Assembly: GCA_009377645.1 (NCBI GenBank)
Contig: WHTQ01000019.1
Location: 1-57,263, forward strand
Length of the DNA: 57,263 nucleotides
DNA from: Micromonosporaceae bacterium
Lineage (GTDB): Bacteria > Actinomycetota > Actinomycetes > Mycobacteriales > Micromonosporaceae
Direction of reading: 5' to 3'
Each line of letters starts with the position of its first letter. Within the stretch, counting starts at the first letter, position 1. The translations under genes were made by a program, and so were the position numbers. The notes beneath the pieces were generated by a model that worked only from the letters and a program-made list of their open reading frames with translations, had not been told where the DNA came from and searched no databases. Of this stretch, positions 51,824 through 57,263 are shown piece after piece.

Positions 51824-52592
51824 GCCGGGCCGGGGCGCAGTGAGCCAGCCGGACCGGGTCGCGGTCGTGACCGCCGCCAGCCGCGGGATCGGGCTGGGGA
51901 TCGCGTCCGCGCTGGTCGCCCGCGGCGACCGGGTGCTGATCACCGGCCGGAACCCGGAGCGGCTGGCGGCGGCGGTCGAGCAGCTGGGCGGGGCCGGCCG
52001 GGCGGTCGGGGTGCCCGGCAAGGCGCACTACCCGGAGCACCAGCAGGCGGCGGTGGCGCGGGCGCTGGAGGAGTTCGGGCGGATCGACTACCTGGTCAAC
52101 AACGTCGGCACCAGCCCGGTGTTCGGCCCGCTGGTGGAGGCGAGCATCGAGGTCGTGGTCAAGATCCTCGAAATCAACCTGCTCGCCGCGCTGGGCTGGA
52201 CCCAGCGGGTGCACGCGGCCTGGATGGCCGAGCACGGCGGCGCGGTGGTGAACGTCTCGTCGGCGGCGTCGCTCGGGCCGGTGCCCGGGATCGGGGCGTA
52301 CGGGCTGAGCAAGGCGGCGCTGAACTACCTGACCCGGCAGCTGGCGATGGAGCTGGCCCCGGGGGTCCGGGTGAACGCGGTGGCCCCGGCGGTGGTGAAG
52401 ACGAAGTTCGCCGAGATGCTGTACGCGGGGCGGGAGGAGCAGGTCGCCGCCGGGTACCCGTTGGGCCGGCTGGGGGAGCCGTCCGACGTGGCCGGCGCGG
52501 TCGCGTACCTGCTCTCCGACGCCGCGAGCTGGGTGACCGGGCAGACCATCGTGCTCGACGGCGGCGGCACCCTGGTCGGCAACCTGGCCTGA
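51816..52592 (+). CDS. Short-chain dehydrogenase/reductase (second of a pair)
   Basis: 258 residues. TAASRGIGLGIASALV cofactor loop, NNVGTSP, Ser in VNVSSAASLG and Tyr-x-x-x-Lys in GAYGLSKAALNYL are all present. Arg-Asn after strand 2 (ITGRNPERL) suggests NADP(H). GTG 51816 overlaps the end of the preceding SDR gene by 8 nt. Two SDRs with opposite likely cofactor preference in one operon could interconvert one alcohol/ketone pair or act in sequence. Confidence 0.88.
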   Translation: MTEPGRGAVSQPDRVAVVTAASRGIGLGIASALVARGDRVLITGRNPERLAAAVEQLGGAGRAVGVPGKAHYPEHQQAAVARALEEFGRIDYLVNNVGTSPVFGPLVEASIEVVVKILEINLLAALGWTQRVHAAWMAEHGGAVVNVSSAASLGPVPGIGAYGLSKAALNYLTRQLAMELAPGVRVNAVAPAVVKTKFAEMLYAGREEQVAAGYPLGRLGEPSDVAGAVAYLLSDAASWVTGQTIVLDGGGTLVGNLA

Positions 52593-52601
52593 GGCCCGGC
52601 G

Positions 52602-53243
52602 ATGGCGTGCGAGCAGTTCCGGGCCGGGCTGGTCGGCGGGCTGGTCGGGCAGCCGGCCGGCACCCTGACCGCGCTGGCGCTGGTGGTGGCCGGGGTGGTG
52701 ATCCTGGCCGGCCGGCGCCCGGCCGCGGTCCGGCCACGGTGGACGTACGGGCTGCTGGTGGTGGCGGTCGGGGTGGGCTCGGTGGTCCAGCACGGGCCGC
52801 ATCCGCCCTGGCAGGCGTACGCGCACGACCTGCCGCTGGCGGCGGTGCTCGGGTTCGTGGCCGCCGACGCGGCCGCCGACCTGACCGGGCGACGCGCCCC
52901 GGTGTGGTGCTGGCTGGTGCCGACCGCCGCGCTGGCACCGGTGATCATGGCCGGCCCGCTGGCCTCTACCCTCGCGCAGGCCGCGCTGGCGGCGGTCGCG
53001 ATCGGGCTCGGCCTGCTGCGCGCCCGGGCCCGGCCGCGGCTGCGCCCTACCCTGCTGGTCGCGCTGGCGGTGCTGGCCGCCGGCGCGCTGATCGGCACGC
53101 TCGGGGAGCGCACCGGCTGGTGCCAGCCGGACAGCCTGCTGCAGGGGCACGCGGTCTGGCACCTGCTGGCGGCGGTGGCGCTGTGGCGGCTGGCGCCGGC
53201 GATCGGTCACCGGGTGACCAGGACACTATCGGGTGCCTTGTGA
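52602..53243 (+). CDS. CREST-like multi-pass membrane hydrolase (ceramidase/PAQR superfamily)
   Basis: 213 residues with about six or seven hydrophobic helices. The zinc-site pattern of the CREST superfamily is recognisable in order: Ser-x-x-x-His in GSVVQHGPHP, an Asp in YAHDLPLAAVLG, and His-x-x-x-His in GHAVWHLLAAVAL near the C-terminus. Related enzymes cleave amide bonds of membrane lipids such as ceramides. ATG 52602 is only 9 nt after the SDR stop, so it shares the SDR operon. The family call rests on motif spacing and topology. Confidence 0.65.
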   Translation: MACEQFRAGLVGGLVGQPAGTLTALALVVAGVVILAGRRPAAVRPRWTYGLLVVAVGVGSVVQHGPHPPWQAYAHDLPLAAVLGFVAADAAADLTGRRAPVWCWLVPTAALAPVIMAGPLASTLAQAALAAVAIGLGLLRARARPRLRPTLLVALAVLAAGALIGTLGERTGWCQPDSLLQGHAVWHLLAAVALWRLAPAIGHRVTRTLSGAL

Positions 53244-53324
53244 TCGAGGTTACTTGTCGCTTATGGTGCGGACTATACCGTTACTGAGCGGTAACCAGAT
53301 CCCCCTGTCCTCCGGAGGCCCCCC

Positions 53325-54167
53325 ATGAGACTCGTACGCCGGCTCGGCGTGACCTGCGCCGCCGTCCTGCTGGTGCTGGTCGGGTCGACCAGCGCCCCGG
53401 CCACCGCCGCCCAGCCCGACCCGGGCCCGCCGCCGGACTCGATCGGGAGCATGGGCGACTCGATCACCCGCGGGTTCAACGCCTGCGGGTTCTTCCTGGA
53501 CTGCCCGTCCCGCTCGTTCAGCACCGGCAGCAGCTCCACCGTCAACAGCCACTACCTGCAGATCCGGGCGGCCAACCCGGAGATCGACGGCAACAACGTC
53601 AACGCCGGCCGGTCGGGCGCCCAGGCCGACGACCTGCCCGGGCAGGCGGCGGTGCTGGCCGGCGAGGGGGTCGACTACGTCACCGTCCTGATCGGCGCGA
53701 ACGACGCCTGCGCCGGCAGCGAGGCGTCGATGACCCCGGTCGCCGAGTTCCGCGGCCACATCGACACCGCGCTGGGCACGCTGCAGTCCGGCCTGCCCGA
53801 TGCCCGGGTGCTGGTGATGAGCATCCCGGACATCAAGCAGCTGTGGGAGGTCGGCCGCACCAACTTCCTGGCCCGCACGTTCTGGTCGGTCGGCAACATC
53901 TGCCAGTCGATGCTGGACAACCCGATCTCGATGGCGGACGCTGACACCGAGCGGCGGGACCGGGTCCGGCAGCGGGTGGTCGACTACAACGCCGAGCTGG
54001 CCACCGCCTGCGCCGCCTACGGTCCGAACTGCCGGTTCGACGGCAACGCGGTCTTCGACTTCCCGTTCACGCTGGACCAGGTGTCGCGCTGGGACTACTT
54101 CCACCCGAACACCACCGGCCAGCGGATGCTCGCCGAGCTGACCTACCAGGCCGGGTTCGGCTGGTAG
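53325..54167 (+). CDS. Secreted SGNH/GDSL hydrolase
   Basis: 280 residues. A Sec signal peptide (LGVTCAAVLLVLVGSTSAPA, cut near ATAAQ) precedes an SGNH esterase domain: block I SMGDSITRGF (Ser nucleophile), block II Gly in NAGRSGAQ, block III GANDACAG (Asn) and block V DYFHPNTTGQ (Asp and His). Four or more Cys suggest disulfides. ATG 53325 has GGAGG upstream. The 80-bp upstream gap contains GTTACTGAGCGGTAAC (an inverted repeat, 53280-53295) after a TATACC. It probably hydrolyses extracellular lipid or polysaccharide esters. Confidence 0.9.
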   Translation: MRLVRRLGVTCAAVLLVLVGSTSAPATAAQPDPGPPPDSIGSMGDSITRGFNACGFFLDCPSRSFSTGSSSTVNSHYLQIRAANPEIDGNNVNAGRSGAQADDLPGQAAVLAGEGVDYVTVLIGANDACAGSEASMTPVAEFRGHIDTALGTLQSGLPDARVLVMSIPDIKQLWEVGRTNFLARTFWSVGNICQSMLDNPISMADADTERRDRVRQRVVDYNAELATACAAYGPNCRFDGNAVFDFPFTLDQVSRWDYFHPNTTGQRMLAELTYQAGFGW

Positions 54168-54190
54168 CCGGTTGGGGCGACCCGGAGGGG

Positions 54191-54220
54191 TTGACATCAA
54201 CTCAGGATAGGCTAACCTAA
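54191..54220 (+). promoter_or_regulatory. Promoter with IdeR/DtxR-type iron box
   Basis: TTGACA (54191-54196), a 16-bp spacer and TAACCT (54213-54218) form a good promoter. The 19 bp at 54202-54220 (TCAGGATAGGCTAACCTAA) match the DtxR/IdeR consensus TTAGGTTAGSCTAACCTAA at 17 of 19 positions and cover the -10. Transcription would begin at about 54225, essentially at the GTG 54226, so the message is probably leaderless. Confidence 0.8.
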
Positions 54221-54225
54221 CTTGC

Positions 54226-55059
54226 GTGACGGAGCAGGATGACCCGGCGCCGGCCGGGCTGAGCGGGACCGGGCTTGATCTCGGCTACCACGAGACACCG
54301 GTGGTGACGGCAGCCTCGGTGCGGCTGTCCGGCGGCCAGGTCACCGCGCTGGTCGGGCCGAACGGCAGCGGAAAGTCCACATTGCTGCGGGCGCTCGCCC
54401 GGCTGCACCGGCCGGAGCGGGGGGAGGTGCGGCTGGCCGAGGGCGGGTCGGTGTGGCAGCTCCCGCCGCGGCAGCTCGCCCGCCGGGTCACCCTGCTCGC
54501 GCAGAGCCGCCCGACTCCGAGTGGGGTGTGCGTGCGGGACGTCGTCGGGTACGGTCGCCACCCGTACCGGGGCCGCTGGCGGGCGGCCGACCCGGACGGG
54601 CCGCCGGCGGTCGCCCGGGCGATGACGGTCACCGGCCTGACCGGGATGGCCGACCGGGCGGTGGACGCGCTGTCCGGCGGCGAGCTGCAGCGGGTGTGGC
54701 TGGCCACCTGCCTGGCACAGGACACCCCGGTGCTGCTGCTCGACGAGCCGACCACCTTCCTGGATTTGCGCTACCAGGTGGAGATCCTGGATTTGCTGCG
54801 GGACCTCGCCGACCAGCGCGGCGTCGCGGTCGGGGTGGTGCTGCACGACCTGAACCAGGCGGCCGCGGTAGCCGACCAGGTGGTGCTGCTGCACGGCGGG
54901 CGGGTCCGGGCCAGCGGCCCGCCGGCCGAAGTGCTCACCGAACCGGTGCTCACCGAGGCGTACGGGATCCCGGTGGAAGTGCTCACCGACCCGGACACCG
55001 GGCAGCTGCACACCCGCCCGGTAGGCCGGCACGCCGGCCGGGTACGGGTACCCGCCTGA
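54226..55059 (+). CDS. Iron-siderophore ABC transporter ATP-binding protein (FecE/FepC-like)
   Basis: 277 residues. Walker A GPNGSGKSTLLRALA, Q-loop VTLLAQSRPTPSG, signature LSGGELQRVWLATCLA, Walker B VLLLDEPTTFLDLRY and H-loop VVLHDLNQAA. TTFLD and the C-terminal YGIPVEVLTDPDTG are typical of siderophore/vitamin B12 importer ATPases. GTG 54226 has no ribosome site and coincides with the predicted transcript start, so a leaderless start is likely. It is first in an operon with the binding protein and permease, iron-repressed through the upstream box. Confidence 0.92.
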   Translation: MTEQDDPAPAGLSGTGLDLGYHETPVVTAASVRLSGGQVTALVGPNGSGKSTLLRALARLHRPERGEVRLAEGGSVWQLPPRQLARRVTLLAQSRPTPSGVCVRDVVGYGRHPYRGRWRAADPDGPPAVARAMTVTGLTGMADRAVDALSGGELQRVWLATCLAQDTPVLLLDEPTTFLDLRYQVEILDLLRDLADQRGVAVGVVLHDLNQAAAVADQVVLLHGGRVRASGPPAEVLTEPVLTEAYGIPVEVLTDPDTGQLHTRPVGRHAGRVRVPA

Positions 55060-55087
55060 CCAAAGTTCCTACCTGACCACAGTTCCT
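55055..55087. repeat. Two 16-bp near-identical direct repeats between importer genes
   Basis: CCTGACCAAAGTTCCT (55055-55070) and CCTGACCACAGTTCCT (55072-55087) differ at one base, with a 17-bp period, in the 81-bp gap between the ATPase and binding-protein genes. They may be a small regulator site or a recent slippage duplication. Confidence 0.6.
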
Positions 55088-55140
55088 GTCTAGACCGATG
55101 GGTGGCTGCCGGCTGCCCCGATCCCTCGTGAGGTGGACCG

Positions 55141-56133
55141 ATGATCCGACCGCGTACTGCTGCACTGGCCGTCCTGACCGCCGCCGCCCTGGTGGCCGGC
55201 GGCTGCGGCACCACCGAGGACCCGGACCCGGAACCCACCGGGCCGGCCGCCACCGGCGGGCCGGTCACGGTCACCGACAGCCGCGGCGAGCCGGTCAGCC
55301 TGCCGGCTCCGGCGCAGCGGGTGGTCGGGCTGGAGTGGGGTGAGGTGGAGATGCTGGTCAGTCTCGGGGTGATGCCGGTCGGGGTGGCCGATATGGACGG
55401 CTACCGGACCTGGGTGTCGGCCGCGCCGCTGGACCCGGGCGTGACCGACGTCGGGCTGCGGGGCGAGCCGAGCGTGGACGCGATCGTGTCCCTCTCCCCG
55501 GACCTGGTGGTGATGGAGGCCGAGCGCGGGTCGGCGCTGGTGACCCAGCTGGAGGAGTATGTGCCGGTGCTGGTCGCCGAGGGCAGCGACGCCGGCGGCA
55601 ACCTGGAGCGGATGCGCGAGGACCTGCGGATGATCGCCACCGCGGTGGGCCGGACCGAGCAGGCCGAGAACCTGCTGTCCGAGCTGGACACCGGGCTGGC
55701 CACCGACCGCGACCAGATCGCCGCGGCCGGCGGCACCGGGCAACGGTTCGCGATGGCCGACGGCTGGCGGCAGGGCAGCGCGATCTCGATCCGGATGTTC
55801 GGAACCGGCTCGCTGGTCTCGGAGGTGGCCGGCGAGCTGGGGCTGGCCAACGCCTGGACCGGCGAGGTGGACGAGGTCTGGGGGCTGGGCAACACCGACC
55901 CGGAGGGGCTGAAGGAGGTCTTGTCCGATGAGGACGACCTGCGGTTCTTCTACAACGCCTCGGATGGGGACGATGTGTTCGCCGACGGGCTGGCCGGCAA
56001 CCCGCTCTGGGACCGGCTGCCGTTCGTGGCGCAGGAGCAGGTGAACAAGCTGCCGGACGGGATCTGGACGTTCGGCGGCCCGCTGTCCTGCCGGCAGTTC
56101 GCGGACGCGATGGTCGCCGCGTACGCCGGTTGA
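55141..56133 (+). CDS. Iron-siderophore-binding lipoprotein of the ABC importer
   Basis: 330 residues. A lipoprotein signal peptide ends in the lipobox LVAGGC (Cys ~22), followed by an acidic linker and a FhuD/FecB-type periplasmic-binding fold: PAQRVVGLEWGEVEMLVSLG, VDAIVSLSPDLVVME, a long central helix (~160-190) and IWTFGGPLSCRQFADAMVAA. It should capture ferric siderophore at the outer membrane face of the cell membrane. ATG 55141. The downstream permease starts 15 bp after the stop. Confidence 0.92.
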   Translation: MIRPRTAALAVLTAAALVAGGCGTTEDPDPEPTGPAATGGPVTVTDSRGEPVSLPAPAQRVVGLEWGEVEMLVSLGVMPVGVADMDGYRTWVSAAPLDPGVTDVGLRGEPSVDAIVSLSPDLVVMEAERGSALVTQLEEYVPVLVAEGSDAGGNLERMREDLRMIATAVGRTEQAENLLSELDTGLATDRDQIAAAGGTGQRFAMADGWRQGSAISIRMFGTGSLVSEVAGELGLANAWTGEVDEVWGLGNTDPEGLKEVLSDEDDLRFFYNASDGDDVFADGLAGNPLWDRLPFVAQEQVNKLPDGIWTFGGPLSCRQFADAMVAAYAG

Positions 56134-56147
56134 GCCGGGGCGGCGGG

Positions 56148-57263
56148 ATGGTGGCGACCCGGCCGGCCGGGACGGGGGCCGACCTGGCGAGGCCCGGTCG
56201 GCCGAGTCGGCCGGTCCGGGTGGCCACCGCGTACCTGGTCGCCGCCGGGCTGCTGGTGGCGCTGGCGGCGGTGCACCTGACCCAGGGCACCTCCACGGTC
56301 GGCGCGCTGGACCTGCTGCGGCTGGCCACCGGCGGCGGTGACCCGGACACCGCCGCGGTCCTGGTGGCGTCCCGGCTGCCGCGGCTGCTGGCCGGGGTGG
56401 TGGTGGGGGTGGCGCTCGGGGTGGCCGGGGCGGTGCTGCAGTCGGTGGCTCGCAACCCGCTCGCCTCGCCGGACACGCTGGCGGTCAACGCCGGTGCCTA
56501 CCTGGCGGTGGTCGCGGCGGCGGCGTTCGGGATCTCGCTGCCGGTGCTGCCGGCCGGGTTCCTGGCGCTGCTGGGCAGGCTGGCCGCGGCCGGACTGGTG
56601 CTGCTGATCGCCACCGGCGGGGGCGCCGCCGGTCCGACCAGGCTGATCCTCGCCGGGTCGGCGACCGCGCTGGCGCTGCACGCGCTGACCACTCTGCTGC
56701 TGCTGCTCTACGAGCAGGCCACCACCGGGCTGTTCGCCTGGGGCAGCGGGTCGCTGGTGCAGACCGACCTGGTGGCGGTGCGGCAGCTCGCGCCGGTGGT
56801 GGCGGTCGGGGTGGCCGGCTGCCTGCTGGTCGGGCACCGGCTGGACATCCTGGCGCTTGGGGACGAGCCGGCGACCGTACTCGGCGTGGACGTGCGCCGC
56901 ACCCGGCGTACCGCGGTGGTGCTGGCGGTGCTGCTGGCGGCCGCCGCGGTGACCCTGACCGGCCCGGTCGGGTTCGTCGGCCTGTGCGCGCCGGTGATCG
57001 TCCGGCTGCTGGCCCCGCTGGTCCCGGGCCTGCACCGGCACCGGGTGCTGCTGCCGCTGTGCGGGCTCGCCGGGGTGCTGGTGGTGCTGGCCGCCGACGT
57101 GCTGCTGCGGGCGGTGCTGGGCGGGCAGGGCGGTGTGGACATCCCGGTCGGGGTGGTGACCACCATGTTCGGGGCGGTGGTGCTGGTCTGGCTGGCCCGC
57201 CGGTTCCGGGACGCCGGCCCGGCCCGGCGCCCGGCCACGGCCGGGTTGGCGAGGCTGCGCTCG
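56148..57263 (+). CDS. FecCD-family siderophore permease, cut by the window end
   Basis: 372 codons are visible before the window ends, without a stop. ATG 56148 follows GGGGCGGCGGG. The FecCD signatures VASRLPRLLAGVVVGVALGV, AGAVLQSVARNPLASPDTLA and GPVGFVGLCAPVIVRLLAP are present, with about ten hydrophobic helices. One normal permease (~340 residues) is already complete at ARRFRD, and the frame continues with RRPATAGLARLRS, so this may be a double-length FhuB-type permease. Equally, a stop may lie just outside. Confidence 0.88.
   Translation, partial: MVATRPAGTGADLARPGRPSRPVRVATAYLVAAGLLVALAAVHLTQGTSTVGALDLLRLATGGGDPDTAAVLVASRLPRLLAGVVVGVALGVAGAVLQSVARNPLASPDTLAVNAGAYLAVVAAAAFGISLPVLPAGFLALLGRLAAAGLVLLIATGGGAAGPTRLILAGSATALALHALTTLLLLLYEQATTGLFAWGSGSLVQTDLVAVRQLAPVVAVGVAGCLLVGHRLDILALGDEPATVLGVDVRRTRRTAVVLAVLLAAAAVTLTGPVGFVGLCAPVIVRLLAPLVPGLHRHRVLLPLCGLAGVLVVLAADVLLRAVLGGQGGVDIPVGVVTTMFGAVVLVWLARRFRDAGPARRPATAGLARLRS

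Overview
The window is about 57 kb of very high-GC DNA (mostly G or C at third codon positions) with short intergenic gaps, many GTG starts and GTGA stop/start overlaps. Typical actinobacterial genes are present: an AcnR-type regulator with aconitase, acVLRF1, SigB/SigF-family sigma factors with STAS and RsbW-like partners, and an IdeR-type iron box. I read it as a chromosomal segment of an actinomycete, most likely Micromonosporales. The family is inferred from gene content and the style of its palindromic repeats, not proven.

Layout. (1) 1-2.3 kb is a decayed zone. Two copies of the 3' end of an IS256-like transposase lie in direct orientation around a small dihydrofolate-reductase-family gene, and the second copy has cut into a broken ATP-grasp gene. 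(2) 2.3-12.3 kb, all on the minus strand, holds a tandem LuxR-type regulator, a membrane-anchored Met-rich protein, a 1904-residue membrane-anchored multicopper oxidase and a CopC-CopD fusion: a copper handling or oxidation module. (3) 12.6-21.3 kb holds an AlkD-like protein, acVLRF1 next to an ABC-F ATPase, a small HTH protein, an enoyl-CoA hydratase, an ABC exporter, an atypical SDR, and a MerR regulator with an aldo-keto reductase. (4) 21.3-28.9 kb holds AcnR under a perfect 48-bp palindrome, a proline-rich membrane protein, a RIO-like kinase, aconitase and an MMPL transporter. (5) 29-35 kb holds one-carbon genes (FchA-like cyclohydrolase and a FolD lacking the cyclohydrolase lysine), a LysE exporter and HrpA helicase. 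(6) 36.8-41.7 kb is a tight three-gene operon: a DUF559-like nuclease, a winged-helix-like protein and a 1068-residue protein combining an AAA+ ATPase with a HerA-like ATPase. It looks like an undescribed or poorly described defence or DNA-processing system and is the main candidate discovery. (7) 41.7-47.7 kb holds a DEDD exonuclease/GIY-YIG fusion, a YjbR protein, a shikimate-kinase-like protein, a cyclase-family hydrolase with a ThDP enzyme, and a phosphopantetheinyl transferase. (8) 47.7-51 kb is a rearranged partner-switching cluster: a STAS-sigma fusion, a STAS-HATPase fusion, a free STAS protein and a second sigma factor. (9) 51-54.2 kb holds two SDRs, a CREST-like membrane hydrolase and a secreted SGNH hydrolase. 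(10) 54.2-57.3 kb is an iron-siderophore ABC importer behind an IdeR-like box, with the permease running off the window.

I saw no tRNA, rRNA, CRISPR array, integrase or replication origin. All function calls come from reading the translations; no database was searched.
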